From Ephemerocybe angulata (lineage: Eukaryota > Basidiomycota > Agaricomycetes > Agaricales > Psathyrellaceae), in contig JAACJK010000227.1 of assembly GCA_013368325.1 (NCBI GenBank), positions 248,001 to 312,000 of the forward strand: a stretch of 64,000 nucleotides of DNA, written 5' to 3'. The notes beneath the pieces are model-generated. The model worked only from the letters and a program-made list of their open reading frames with translations. It did no database searches and had not been told where the DNA came from. Made by a program: the position numbers and the translations under genes. Numbering within the stretch: position 1 is the stretch's first letter; every line of letters begins with the position of its first letter. Positions 1 to 12,569 of this stretch are shown piece by piece.

Positions 1-585
1 ACATGGGAGGGAGCGCGACGCTCCATTAATTGATTTTATTGTTATAATAAAACAATGAACTTACAACGCTAAGTAATCTAGTGACGCTTTGGTGCCATTT
101 CTGATTGTGTTCCCACCTCGGCTTTCAACTTTCGGTTGCTCGTACTTACTCCTGGCTTCTTTCTTCCCTCGCTTCTCCAGACTGCCCGTCTTACTCTCAT
201 GTACCCTCTTTTTCTCCATCTTCCGTTCGCCTTTATATCGACCTCTCCCATCTCCAGCGCCCTTCCACCGAACCATGATCCCTCTTCCTCTCTTCCTTCC
301 TTCCTTCCACTATGTATCTTTGACGGACCCTTGCATTCTTATCGTTATTACTTCTCCTCTCATCGTCTTCACATCAATCAATTGGAATGCCGTCTTGGGC
401 GCTTTATTATGGACACATGGGTTATGATAGCAGAGTTGGACAAAAAAATAAGTCCAATGAGTCGAGAGAGACGCCGAGGCATAATGGGGCGTAATAGAAG
501 TCGTGAGTATCGCACCAAAGAAGAAAGGAAGTGTCCTATAGTCTACTAAAAGTCCATATGTAAGAATAGGGAAAGGTCGGAGAAA
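1..585. other. Window edge, no gene recognised
   Basis: Short open frames occur on both strands but none shows a domain, a signal peptide or plausible splice structure. The stretch is pyrimidine-rich on the plus strand between about 120 and 360. It probably holds the 3' flank of the minus-strand membrane protein gene that ends at 586. Confidence 0.4.
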
Positions 586-1773
586 TCAAGCTTTGTACAC
601 GCCCAATTGCCACCACTTCAATTTCTGCGCTTGGCCCAGCAGACGCCTCCTCTCCTTCGTGGAGAGAGTAGCCAATGCGATAACCACACCAATCTCGAAC
701 CCGACAAACCCACACTCGACACCTGCTGCCGCAGTGTTGTCCTGCCCTTCACCGAAATCTGGGTCGGTTGCCCCAAGCACTGTGAAGGAAAGAGCCGTGC
801 CAAGCGTCGCCATCCACAAAACGGCGAGCAGGTATCCAAAAATGATGGCTGGCTTGCGGCTAGTGCAGGGCAGTCCGGTAAAAGGGGTACGATGTTGGGC
901 GGGAGGGTAGGATGCGGCAGGGCCGTCGGTCTGAATCGTTGCTGGGAAAGGGTCGGTTGCTGATCTGGGAGTGCGTTGGCGCTTGCGTTCGACGAACGTC
1001 TTGGCAAGTAATGTGATGGTGTAGATGAAGGTTACCCCTGCTGACGTAGGGGACAGAAATAGGGACGTCTTGCCGAGATTCACCATGGAGACGCCTAGGA
1101 TTGTTGCAGCGAAGAGGAGTGCGAGCCCCACTAGACGCAAGATCCATCTCTGCTGGGGGGTGATGATGGAAGGAATGAAGGTCGGTCCCGGTTTATTCTG
1201 CAGGATGGAAAGGCTCTTGCGCTCCTTCACACAAAGCACAATGAACCATACGAGGATCCCAATCTGGAATGCTATCGATACAATTTCCACGTATGCCACT
1301 GGGAACCTCTTCCGACTATCCGATTCAGAAACGGTCCCCCAGGTGGTCTGATCGTCGCTGACTGCAACTAGACAGATCGACGTGATGAAAGCGGCGAGCC
1401 AGGCAATCGCGACGAATATTGCGGCGGAAATGGTCGCGCTCCGGCATGTGGAGGGAAGGGCGGGGGTAGGTGCTGAGGTCGGTGGCTTTGTATTTGGGCT
1501 GGCCGCCGCCGGGTCCATAGCCGGCTCGAACGCAGCACTCTTCCGCTCTTTCGCGCTCAGAATGAGCAGAGTTATGTCGAAAGTCGCAGAAAACAGGAAA
1601 GCTGCTGGTGAGATGAAGAGTGATATCCACCCTAGAAGCACCAATGAAAGCGCAATGGTGACGCATCCAACTCCTAGAGAGGCCCATAACAGCCTCTGAA
1701 TGAGGAATGGTCGGGGAGGAAGGAGGATGGCGGTCATGGAGGAAGGCGGGAAGCAGGATATCCAAGATGGCAA
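586..1773 (-). CDS. Eight-helix membrane protein with four two-helix repeats
   Basis: A single uninterrupted frame of 395 codons; a second Met at codon 13 (1737) is an equally good start. I do not recognise the family by name. The protein shows eight hydrophobic segments in four pairs, at about residues 28-50/60-75, 113-137/158-180, 210-232/238-260 and 309-332/348-368. Each pair ends in a near-identical basic turn: AKERKS, VKERKS, VERKRQ and TKERRR. This is seen directly and suggests four copies of a two-helix unit with the ERK turn on the same membrane face. Linkers between pairs 1-2 and 3-4 are rich in Pro, Thr and Ala. Such intronless multi-pass proteins of unknown role are common in Agaricomycetes. 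Membrane location is well supported; transport or sensing function is only a guess. Confidence 0.75.
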   Translation of the reverse strand: MPSWISCFPPSSMTAILLPPRPFLIQRLLWASLGVGCVTIALSLVLLGWISLFISPAAFLFSATFDITLLILSAKERKSAAFEPAMDPAAASPNTKPPTSAPTPALPSTCRSATISAAIFVAIAWLAAFITSICLVAVSDDQTTWGTVSESDSRKRFPVAYVEIVSIAFQIGILVWFIVLCVKERKSLSILQNKPGPTFIPSIITPQQRWILRLVGLALLFAATILGVSMVNLGKTSLFLSPTSAGVTFIYTITLLAKTFVERKRQRTPRSATDPFPATIQTDGPAASYPPAQHRTPFTGLPCTSRKPAIIFGYLLAVLWMATLGTALSFTVLGATDPDFGEGQDNTAAAGVECGFVGFEIGVVIALATLSTKERRRLLGQAQKLKWWQLGVYKA

Positions 1774-3256
1774 GAGGCGTTGATGAATGTTCTGAGACTT
1801 TATAGGAACAGCCGGGAGTTATGCATACATGGTGGCTTCGCACTCAAATCAATGCCAAGCACTGTGTCCACCTTGCTTGAGCTTATAGAGTCTGGTCCCA
1901 TGAACGAAAACGCGTGGATTTACCCTTTCAGGTTCGGAGGGCGGTGCAGCTTTGGCAATGACGCGAACATGAAGCGAAGATGCCTGCACGTCCCACTTGG
2001 CGCGGGAGCTAAGTACCGCCGGTGCGCAGCTCTTTACAGCATTTGTCCAGGCCCCAAGAGGTGCTTCTGATTGTCGATCAAGATGAGACATTCGCAACGC
2101 ACAGCGTGCCCAAAGTCGGCTGTGCATATTTATCAAGCCCTTGGCCACCAGGGATAAAGCGAAGTAGATTAGTGACTAGAAGCCCGTTGGATAGCAAACA
2201 TCTTAATTATGCTATCAAATGACCTGGTCTTCGTGACTCGGGATCATCGAATCAGCTCCCATTTTGAATGACCAGCCACAGTTCAAACAAAGTCCTGTGC
2301 GCATTTGGGCACCTCTATTCTAATTTAATAGATCTCAAACCTCGTTCAGCGTCATCTGACCACACCACCAGCTCCGCTCGTTTAACGGCTATACCCCAAT
2401 AGCTACCACCCAGCCGGACTGGAAGATACTAAGGGCCGCCCCTCGACTGCCGACGGATGAATTATGGGCTGCCAATCAGTTGTCTTAGACTCGCCGGCCG
2501 CACCGAATACCGAGCCCACCAGTGCTGCCAGGCAAGATCCTATACCGAGGGAAAATGCGCCGACTAGTGCAGGGGAGAATATCGAAAGGTTTTGATGTAA
2601 GACGGGGGAGTGGGGGTGGTTGTGGTGATGTGATACTCCGTCGCTTGAGCTCCGTCGTCTTGAGGGCGAGCAGGGTAGCACGTACGTTCACCCTGTTCAT
2701 ACCCAGAATCGCACCATCGCTCCATCATCCATCCTTTCCTAACCCGCGCCCCTTGGTCCATCCATCTGCATTGCTTCAGAGGCCTTACTTGCTCACATGT
2801 CATCTCAACACTAGCACGGTGCTCCAACTCGAATTTGGATCACCATACGACCCACGATCGTGTCCTATGACATGTCTTTTCCCAACCTGGGCGCTTGAAG
2901 GCACTCAGTGACTCGGAGTACACTCGTATATAAAGTTCGTATGCTAGGTGAAGAAAGACTGGGGCACTAAGAAACTGAAAGGATATAGAATCACGGGAGA
3001 ACCGCAGAGAACCGCGATACGAGAAGGCGTCGATAGGTATGGACAAGAAAATAATTCACATGGGAAAGGAAAGTAAATGATAAACAGGAAGCTAGATTCA
3101 AAGATACAGCGGGCGGAGCGTGAGCACAGATCCAATGACGAAAGGGAATCATATCGTACTCGTAAAAGAAACTCGCAGACAAGATGAAGAAAGACATACG
3201 GTGGGCATAGATAAGCTGAATCAAAATAAAAACGACATCATGATGGGGACCGTGAA
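1774..3256. other. Intergenic region, possible small unresolved gene
   Basis: No convincing gene. A minus-strand frame at 2403-2681 has a short hydrophobic Ala/Gly/Leu stretch and could be a terminal exon of a small membrane protein, but I could not join it to a start exon with confidence. The rest, including the 3' flank of the CHAT gene at 2.9-3.25 kb, shows nothing I can support. Confidence 0.35.
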
Positions 3257-6200
3257 TCAATAGCCGAAGTGAACATATGGAATCCAAGTGAGTAGGGATT
3301 GGTCTGAATTGTCGTCGAGTCGGAGTCGCAGCTGCTTCATTGCGTGATGAAGGGCGTGAGCAGAGAAGCGACCATCTAGTCCAGCCTCTCTAGTGAGACC
3401 TCGATGGTCTAGCAGATACTGGTAGAAGTCGGTCGCTACAGCTGGTGCGTCTCGATCCCCGATCGACCACATCGTAGCCACGACCCTCTGATATCCGGCA
3501 GCAAGCATCCCAGCAGCGAGATGAACAGCTTCGTCCGGAAGCACGTCTACACCGGTGCTCGTCTGGCAGGCCGAGAGGAATGCGAGGTCGGCATTCTTGA
3601 GACTCCGCTGGACGATGGTACCCAGCTCCAGAGATCCGTCGTGGAAAAGGAAGCGGCTCTTGAGAGGATCCTCCGCACTTTGGTAGCCGTGACACGCAAG
3701 ATGAACGATACTATACTTCTCCATAATGTCGAGACACCCAACAGCTGTAATGGCGCCCCCTTCAAACTTCTCCGCCCTCACTCCAGCCGCAGTGACCACC
3801 TCGTAGATAGACCGAACCTCTTTCGTGGTTCCTGGTATGGAAGCCGCACCATCGACGTTTGGCTGGCTGGTCATGAATAGGCCAGTCATTTCCTTATTAA
3901 TAGACTGCCCTTCCTTGACTCGATCGGCCAGTGCTGCGACGGTTGGAATATAGGACGATATGGCGTAGTCCATAAGCCTCTTGGAACCCGTCTTCCCATA
4001 TATTCCAGCGGCATGGATGGGAAGGAAGGACAATGGCCCGGTAGGGCACCACCAGATGCGCGGCAATGTTGTTTCCGATGATTGGCTGTTGTTCTGAGAC
4101 ATAGAATCAGTAGTCTGTAATATACTTTATGCTTGATGGACTCACCAACAGCCCCAGCCTTTGGAGGATCGGGTGCACTATTTTTTCCCATATGCCACGC
4201 AGAATAGTTCGAATTACAGTCTCACCGTTCTTCGAGGGAACCGGCCTGACGCCTCTCCCAACAGTTACTTCCTCTGGGGCTCCCATAATTAATTCTCCTC
4301 TATATCGGGGATTGACATGTCGCAGTTGGGCGGTTAGGGCTTCCCGGTACTGGGTGCACAATTCAAGGGAAAAGTCGGGAAGGGGGATGTGGAGAGGTTG
4401 ATCCTGTCCAGCCACCAGCGCGATCGCGTCGCACCGACGCGTATCGACATTGATAACGACGACCGGACCTGATTCAGGCAGGTGTTGAGCGAGTGTAGTC
4501 CAGGGGACTGGTTTGAGGAATGACTCGAACCCAGGAATAGCCCGGGCCTCTTCCAGGAGCTTCTCCCACTGCCTGGCAAGGTTCAAGTTATCACGAGCTT
4601 GCTCGGCCAAGGAGGTCTTTTTCGATGGCGACATATCGGTCCCCGAGGGTCTCGTAGAAGAACCAGCCGCTTCGAGTCGCTTCGAAACCTGCATGATACT
4701 GGCGGCAAGGCGATTGTTACAGGACCGTAGATTGTCCAGGGGTGTCCGCAGATTGTTGAGCTGGCCCCATACAAGACAGCGACCTTGTTCAAGCCACTCT
4801 AATGCTTTGTCGACTCGGTCCAGTGCTAATGCGGCAGAAGCCGCTTGAAGCGTTATACCAGAGCTATTCTGAAGCTGGGCGTAACGGTTCTGGAGCGTTT
4901 GCTCGAGGCTTGCAGTCAATGTGATCAAGTAAATGGCTGTATCGAAAGCCGCGAGTATGGTTGGTGACGGGGGATAGGAATGGTTCAGCAATCGAGTCCA
5001 ATCTCTCGCTCCCCTAAGCTTCACATGTGGGGAGCCGGTTGGGTAGAGTGCGGATAACTGGTGGTTGGAAATTGCTTCAGTGAGGTCATTTCGATCTCCA
5101 GTGCGGTGGAAGAGCGACTCGAGGTAAGAACCGAGATTAGTGAGCCGGCTAGGCATACTCGCATCTCCGTCAGGGGTGAGCTCCACTGCTTTCCGTTGTT
5201 TTGAAATGGCCTCAGTGATGTTGCCCAGATCTTCAGTACGCTGGAAAAGCGAGTTTAGGGAAAAGCTGAGGTTGCCGAGCCGGCTCGCCATACTGGCATG
5301 TCCTGGAGCGGTGAGCTCAACGACTTTCCGTTGTATCGAAATAGCTTCAGTGAGATCGTAGAGGTCCCCAGTGCGCTGGGAGAGCGACTCGAGGGAATAG
5401 CCGAGGTTGTTGAGGTAGCGGGGCATATTCGCATGTCCCTCAGGAGTGATTTCCACCGCTTTACGCTGCATGGAAACAGCCTCAGTGAGTGTGGGCAGAT
5501 CTCCGGTGCGATGGAAGAGCAACTCGAGGGAATAACCGAGGTTGGAAAGCCATAGAGGCATACTCGCATGCCCCTCAGGAGTGAGCTCCACTGCTTTCCG
5601 TTTTATCGAGATGGTCTCAATGAGGTCGTTCAGATCTCCAGTGCGTTCGAAGAGCGACTCTAGTGAGGAGCCGAGGCTATTGAGCCGTATAGGCATATTC
5701 TCATGTCCGTCGGGAGTGAGCTCCACTGCTTTCCGTTGTTTCGAAATGGCCTCAGTGAGGTCGTGCAGATCACCAGTGTGCTGGAAGAGCGACTCGAGGG
5801 ACAAGCCGAGGTTGCTCAGATGTCTCGCCATATCTGAATGTCCTTCAGCAGTGAGCTCCACCGCTTTCTGCTTCGTTGAAATGGCTTCATTGAGGTCGCG
5901 CAGATTCCCAGAGCGCTGGAAGAGCGAGTCGAGGGAACATCCGAGGTTATTGAGCCATATGGGCAGATCCCCATGTCCGTCAAAAGTGATCTCCACTGCT
6001 TTTCGTTGTTTCGAAATGGCCTCAGTGAGGTTGTTCAGGTCTCCAGTGCACTGGAAGAGCGACTCAAGGGAGGACCCGAGATTGTTTAGTCGTATTGGCA
6101 TATCGGAATGTCCGTCAGGGGTGAGTTCAACTGCTTTCCGTTGTTTTGAAATGGCCTCGGTGATGTCGTGTAGGTCTCCAGTGCGCCGGAAGAGCGATTC

Positions 6201-7188
6201 GAGGGAAGAGCCGAGGTTGTTGAGCCGGGTCGCCGTATCTGCATGTCCGTCAGGGGTGACCTCCACCGCTTTCCGTAGGGCCGAAATAGCCTCGGAGAGG
6301 TCGTTCAGATCTCCAGTACATTGGGAAAGTAACTGGAGGTAAGATCCGAGGTTGCTGAGCCGGGTCGCCATACTTGTATGTCCTTCAGCAGTGAGCTCCA
6401 CCGCTTTCCGTTGTATCGAAATGGCCTTAGTGATGTCTTGCAGATCCCCAGTGTGCTCGAAGAGCGACACGAGGTAAGATCCGAGGTTGTTTAGCTGGGT
6501 TGCCATACTGGCATGTCCGTCAGGAGTGAGGTCGACGGCTTTCCGTTTTAGTGAAATGGCCTGTGTGAGGTCGTGGAGGTCCCCAGTGGATTGGAAGAGC
6601 AACACGAGGTAAGATACGAGGATGTTGAGCCGGGTCGCCATCCTAGCATGTCCTTCAGGAGTGAGTTCTACTGCTTTCCGTTGTTTCGAAATGGCCTCCG
6701 TGAGGTCGCTCAGATCCCCAGTGCGCTGGAAGAGCGACTTGAGGGAACCGCTGAGGTTATTGAGCAACATAGGCATGTCTTCATCTCCGTCAGAACTGAG
6801 CTCCACTGCCTTATGCTGCACAGAAATGGCCTCGACGAGGTCGCGCAGATCCCCACTGTCATCGAAGCGCGACTCGAGTGAATCTCCGAGGTCTCTGAGC
6901 CGGCTAGCCATACTCTCATGCCCCTCAGGAGTGATTTCTAACGCTTTCCGAAGCCTTGATATCGACTTCGTGATGTCACCGAGGTCGCCTGTTCGTTGGA
7001 ACTTGGCGTACAACGCGGTCCCGTCTTAATTAAATATATTTTAGCTCAGCCATCGCCATCTTTTTATCAGTAGGAACATTCCTTACCCCTGTTTAGCCTT
7101 CTGGCCCTTGTCCTGTGTCACCTCAAGGTTAGTATCAATTTACAAGCAGATCCATCGATCTGACTCGAACGTACTTTCTCTTCGTCAT
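3257..7188 (-). CDS. TPR-repeat CHAT-domain (caspase-like) protein
   Basis: Predicted 1251-residue protein from four exons: 7175-7188, 7087-7112, 4146-7024 and 3257-4093. All phases match, and a perfect TACTAAC branch point precedes the 26-nt second exon. The long exon encodes 15 degenerate repeats of 45 residues with the core RTGDLxDLTEAIS and xxAVELTPDGH, read as TPR-like helical hairpins. A linker and a C-terminal CHAT domain follow. CHAT domains are caspase/separase-like peptidases, and the expected dyad is present: His in HLACHG (about 3690) and Cys in LSACQTSTG (about 3565), then the usual HLAAGML and VVATMWSIGD motifs. Known TPR-CHAT proteins act as proteases, for example in type III CRISPR systems, and the fungal homologues are widely expanded and thought to serve recognition or cell death. 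No signal peptide, so probably cytosolic. The tiny first exon is the least certain part. Confidence 0.85.
5050..7012 (-). repeat. 15 tandem 135-bp coding repeats (TPR units)
   Basis: The CHAT gene contains 15 units of 135 bp (45 codons), visible as recurring ctccagtgcgctggaagagc-like blocks on the plus strand. Units differ by scattered substitutions but keep frame and length. One unit lacks the TGDL core (GNL) and another has EDL. Such an array can gain or lose units by unequal exchange without breaking the frame. Confidence 0.9.
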
Positions 7189-8873
7189 TTCCTAATTGTT
7201 TCAACGCAGTGGGACGTAGGAGATGATTTCGAAGGAGAGAATGGATGCAAAGAGAACTTGGCTGAAGCCTCACCTTATATTGTTGCGCACATCTAAAAGT
7301 CTTTGTCTATGGTCTGCCCGAACACCGCCGCAAAGCAGTGCTGGTGCGATTTCCCATGCACAGCGACATTATGTCAATCCCACCTCTAATACCGGAGGGC
7401 TTCGTACAGCAGTGCATCATGCATGTGCTGTGCATCATCTGCTGAAGAACACAGCGCGAAAATCCCTCAAACGACGGGAGTATGTATCGTTCCAGCACCT
7501 CTTGGGGCTGTCCATATCCGCGATGGATATAGCTGATGCTGTATCGTGTTGAGACTAGGTGAAATGAGACGCCGATGAGCACGTTCCAAGTAAGCGATCA
7601 TTCAACCTGTGCGGCATCGCACATATCAGGATATCCTTAATCGAGTACGACCTGTAACTAGAAAGTCGGTCTACTTAGAAGCCAAACGCATCGTGTTGAC
7701 ATATACGCGCGACTATGTCTCGCTATGCCCATTCAATTCACTGCCGAGCTCCCGACGCTGACCGCCCTCATCGAGGTGCGCGCCTATTTGGACAGTCCGC
7801 GATCATGAAACGGGAATCCGTAGGCGACTACGCACAAGATGAGGACGTGAGGTGATGCCCCGGGCGAGCGATCAACGAACACAAGTCTTGCGTTGAGCGA
7901 GTCTCCATGCTTTGCCAGGTTGTGACGATTCAGAAGTTTTGAGGGATAAAAGTCCACATAGAACGTAATCACGTTCCATCCTAAAGAAAGTACATACATT
8001 GAGGCATACGCGATGCGAACACACGACATCCTCGTAGGTTTGCCGGGGCCCTGCAGAACAAGGCAAGACCATCGTCGAACCGCAAACCACACTCGCCCCA
8101 CGTTCGGCTCAGGCTTCGCGCTCCGCTCGCCATGCGAGTAAAATAGATAGGGCGTACAGGGATCGACGATGGTGGGAGGGGGTCCGAGGTGTATGGACTC
8201 CGGGAAGTATCGGCGAAGAAGAGGGCGAAGGAAATCAGGATAGCTGAATAGAAGAACGACTAGTACTACTCACATTCATTGACGCTACCATTAACGCGAG
8301 CGGTATTTCACGGCGCTCTATTCCGTGCTCCCAGCTGCCCCTGACATACCAGCTATGGGCTCCGAATGCATGGCGTTACCGATCTACATTGGAGATATCG
8401 TCGATAAGCCCCTAGGGATCGGAGGGGATAGCCAAGGTCAGACGATGCACGAGGCGCAGTAAGTCGTATTGGCGATAGAGGCCGGAGAAGACCTAAGAGG
8501 AGAACGAAAGCTGATAAATTGAGCAGGACCACCCAGGCCGCCACCGTGCCGAACGAAGAGGCCGACACAGCTCGAATCGTCGACGTCGCCAGCCATTCGT
8601 AAGACCTAGACCCAAAACACAAGCCACATTCTAGAACGGAACCCAGCCTGGCAGACACCGCATCGACAATTATACATTACCGCAACACTATACACCTCCC
8701 CTCCCAATACCCTCCCTCCTTCCACTTCCTCCCAATAGCCACTTCACCTCCTCCCCTACCTAAGTACACCCACTTCCTCCCGTCTCGCACAAATCTCCCA
8801 TAGATCTCCCGTCTCCCATAATCCCCTCATAGATCTCCCATAATCCCCGGCTCCCTCTCCTCACCCTCTCTAC
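7189..8873. other. Intergenic region, nothing recognised
   Basis: Frames here are short, on both strands, and have no domain resemblance. The segment 8690-8870 is strongly C/T-rich with repeated CTCCCATA and ATCTCCC words, just downstream of the decayed carbonic anhydrase copy. I see no gene. Confidence 0.4.
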
Positions 8874-11241
8874 CTACGCCCCCCGCATAGCAGGAAACCC
8901 CTGCACCGCGCCCGGCGGCGGGACCCACCCAGGCGGCCCCGCGCTCACGCCCAAATCACTCACAACCCCCGTCTCGAGGTCGTACACCCAGCCGTGCACG
9001 TACACGGGGTTCAGAGGCTCGTCGGTGTGGAGGGCTTTGGTGTAGGCTTCGTGGTGCTAGGATAGACAGGAGGAATGAGCATTTCGTTTTGTGGATGCAA
9101 TGTAGAGAGAGTAGGGAGCTAGTGAATGCAGGAAGGAAGAAGGGGAGAGGTGAAGAAAGGATGGTGCGCAGGACAAGCGTGCGCGGACACTTTGGAAAAT
9201 GGGCAAGATACGGGTAACATAGACACCACGCGAGTCCCACACCATCGAACGCATAACCCGATCGCTTTCCAACAAAAAAGTCAAACGCAGGAGTCCTCAT
9301 GCCCGAGACGATATCATCGGCATCCTGGGCATGCAACGCAAAGGCCAGAACGAACGAACACAGAAATAAACGAAAGGGAGAGGAAGAACGAACGAACGGA
9401 TTGACGAAGGAACAGCTTAACTAACGCGCAGGGGAGAAGACGAACGCGACGAAGCCAAAAGCCCCAAATCGAAATCGACACACGAAAGCGCACACGGACA
9501 ACATCGCACAGGCGACGAGATCACCCTAACAAAACGCGAACGGGAGATAGTAGCCGCAGCAGAGGAGGCTCCATATGCAGCATGCCAACCGCAGCACAAA
9601 ACCAAAGAAAATCGGAACGAACGAACGGGACGAACGAACGAACGGATAAAGTAAAGTGTCAAACGCACACTCAAACCACAGAAACTAGAAAGGGACCCAC
9701 CAAACCGCATCCACAGCGGCGGAAACTCCATGGCTGAGCGGAATGGATGAAGTGTTGGGAGCTAGGAAATGAGAGAGAGAAACGTCGCGCAAAAGAAGTT
9801 CCAGAGAAGTGGACTCGCTCGTCTCTGTCGTCGAAGCAGCAGCAGTACTCACTTACTTCCGCTGCGCACGCGAAAACGAATAGATAAAGTAAAGAGCTCG
9901 CCAAACGCAGGCATTGGCTGTGAACCATAGCAGCAACAAGCAAAAATGATGCACGAGAGGAATCCAATAAAACATAACCCTCAACATCCCAAACGATCGC
10001 GCTTGAACCCAAGAATCCGAGGAACGACAACCCAAAATCGCTCCCGCACCCCAACCAAAAACGCGAGAAAAGAATAAACCCCACACCCAAAACGACAAAT
10101 CGACCCAACCAACGACCCACCGAACGAACGGCCCAACCAACGACCCAACCAACAAACGAAGGAACAATGAGAAGAAGAAGAAGAAAGCAACTCACCTCCC
10201 TTATAACCCGACTCCTCCCAAGCCTCCACACATTCGCCTTCACATTCTCCTCCACAAGCGCCCTAAATGCGCGTTCATGCAGTTTTACCTCCCCAACCCT
10301 GCTCTCCCTCTCCACCTCCCGCACACCCGCATCGTCGCCGCCGCCCATCATGATCTGCTCTACGCGCCCCCAAGTCCATTCCGGCGTAAAGGTAGGTGTA
10401 GATGTAGAGGTACCGGTGGAGATACCGGTGGAGGTGGAGGTAGAGGTAGAGGTAGGGACAGAGGAAGAGGGAGAGGGAGAAGAGAGAAGCCGCTGCACAC
10501 GCTCACGGTGCTCGCGGATCTCCGGCCGGCCGCTCGTTTCGTAGATCTTGTGGATGGAGAGGATCCAACGTTGCACTGCGAGGTCCGCGGGGGTCTCTTC
10601 CGGCGCCTCGGGCCTTTCTTCACTTGAGGAAGACGCCGAGGACGAAAGACCGGAGGAGGACGACGTCGAGGAAGATGTCGAAAAAGAGGAAGAGGAAGAG
10701 GAAGAGGGGTGAGGGGAAAAAATGGGGACGAGGGAAGAGAGGGAAGGGTGTTATGCCGAGCCAGTGTTCCGCGTATCCTTCAGGGAGGAGCGCCATGCTC
10801 GCTGCGACGCCGCTGCAGCCGTAGTGGCCCATTATGACGACGTGCTTGAATTTGAGGGTTCCGACTGCGTACGTTAGGACTGTGTTGCTACAAAAGGACA
10901 TCAGTACATCCCACGTCGACCACCAACTACCAAGAAAACGAGCGAATGAATGGTGAGAAGAAGGAAGGACGACGACTTACGAACTAACATCCCCCTCCTC
11001 ATATATATTCGCAATATTCCAGGTACCCTACTATCGCTATAATCGACGATCATGAATGGCGCGTGCTGTCCCCTCAGCGCCATTCCCTCTAGCAAGCCAG
11101 GGCTATCCTGCGGCATGCGCGCGCGGTAGGAGACCTTCTCCAGGTAGACTTGTTCGACTTCTTGGAACTTGCCAAGTAAGGAGATACGCCAGAGATGGTC
11201 GCGCTGTGGAGCAGCGGTTTGAAGCGCGCGCGGAGGACATT
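8874..11241 (-). pseudogene. Decayed beta-carbonic anhydrase, copy A
   Basis: Closest to the intact copy at 19312-21962 and aligned to it exon by exon. Exon 3 (8874-9056) is full length and open. Exon 2 (10196-10887) keeps the HYGC zinc-ligand motif but has lost one G in the GGG after the TGGCTC block, so it shifts into a stop after a Phe/Leu-rich tail. Exon 1 starts near 11241 and lacks most of the N-terminal transit and linker region. Its zinc-ligand Cys is Tyr (VDYSDSR), and about 50 nt that encode the segment after DSRV are missing. Splice sites flanking the exons are still good (GTAAGT, CTATCCTAG). The large second intron (9057-10195) is retained. It is almost certainly inactive as an enzyme; partial transcription is possible. 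Confidence 0.85.
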
Positions 11242-11558
11242 TTGACGTCCTCTCTCTTGCTTGGTACGGTAAAAGTGCAAATACTTCCAGAGATGCCGGA
11301 TTGGATAGGAGTTTGGCGAGGGAGGAGGAGAGGAACGCGACAACGATAGACGGAAGGAAGGAATGTGGAAGGAAGCGACATGGAACGAGCGTGGGTCTTT
11401 CGGGGATCAAAGCGGGGATCAGCCACGCGCTTGTTCCGTCGCCTCCTCCTCCCTCCTCCTTCCTAGTCTCGTACCTCCTTCCCACTCTACCCACCTCGAC
11501 CTCCCCCACACAAAGGACACAGAACTATCTCAGATTCAAATTTGTGACATCACGCCAC

Positions 11559-12569
11559 GATGCCCATCTTCAGCCTGTCGTCCGACAGCGCGCCCATTTC
11601 CATCGCCAGCTCGTCGTCAAAGCGGCGCTCCCACCCTGCACTCAGTAAAGTAGGGAGCACTCTCTCCATCCCTCCCCGCCTCTACGTGCACTATGTATTC
11701 ATCTACATGCCTTCCGAGCGCCCCCAGACGCTCCGTTAACACGGACTCCATCAACTGGGAACATCGACACACGCCCCACCACCGAAGCGCACTGGCTGAC
11801 GAGCTCCAGGGCCATGTACATCCTCCACCGCACATGCATGCAGCAGGAAAGCTCCGGCTTCCATCAATTGCTTCAGGGTTTGGCCTGGCCCGTCTGTGAC
11901 CAGTGCCCCGCCGTTCAGATCGTAGACTGCAGCTAGGGCGTAAGCGACTGGATGATCTTCGACCCGGATCCTGGGACGATGCATCCGGGAGGCATTTCGT
12001 GAATATGTTTGAGGAGGTGAACCTTACTTCGTGAGTCGTCGTTCTTCCTTGCTTCCTCCCCTTCTGACCGATGTGGTGTGCTTAAAGTCAATCTTGTCGT
12101 CGTACCGGGGCACGATAGATACAAACATGTAGTGGAGAGAACGGCGTCTCTGCTCGAGGAGCACTTTGGAGAATAGACCTCTCCCCACGCTGCACGCCTT
12201 CTCCCCACTTCCACCTCCACTTCCACATCCTCACACTCCTCTTCTCCGGAATCTCATTGGCATCTGGCTCAGCGTCGCCATCATCATTGCCGACTTCAGA
12301 CACCCCACGAACCTCGCAGTGCGATGCGGCATCCTCCCTTGGTCCTCCCTATCTACGAACGCTGTGAACATCATGCGCTCCCAGCGCCTCATCTCCTTCC
12401 CTTCGTGGACCCGTGAACGTGTTGTACAAACCTTAAACAGGAAGGGCGAACTTGAGATTGGAGACTCAGAGGGATTGGCGAGGGGGAGGTGTGGGGCACG
12501 ATGCCAGGTTTGGCCGGATGTGAAGGCGAATGTACTGAGGCTTCGGCGAACTCGGGTCATTCGGGAGGT
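11559..12569 (+). pseudogene. Strongly decayed beta-carbonic anhydrase, copy B
   Basis: Nucleotide similarity to the start of the intact CA gene begins at the ATG near 11559 and continues in patches. A VDCS motif followed at once by TAG lies near 11923. The DPDPGTM and NMFEE segments are at about 11960-12020 before a GTGAGTCGTCG donor, and the end of exon 2 (vkanvlrlrrtrvire-like) is at 12520-12569 before GTAAGC. Stops and indels break every frame. Exon 3 was not found. The copy faces away from copy A, and the roughly 320 bp between the two starts (11242-11558) still holds the C/T-rich leader seen before the other copies. It is a relic; no product is expected. Confidence 0.75.

Noticed and set aside
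5542..6342. 266-codon plus-strand frame with repeated CPSGVSSTAFRCFEMAS
   Set aside because: Antisense shadow of the TPR repeats, open only because the 135-bp unit repeats in frame.
10167..10544. Plus-strand frame with Val/Glu dipeptide runs (vevpveipvevevevev)
   Set aside because: It is the antisense of the Ser/Thr-rich insert in exon 2 of CA copy A; the repeat comes from the coding strand.
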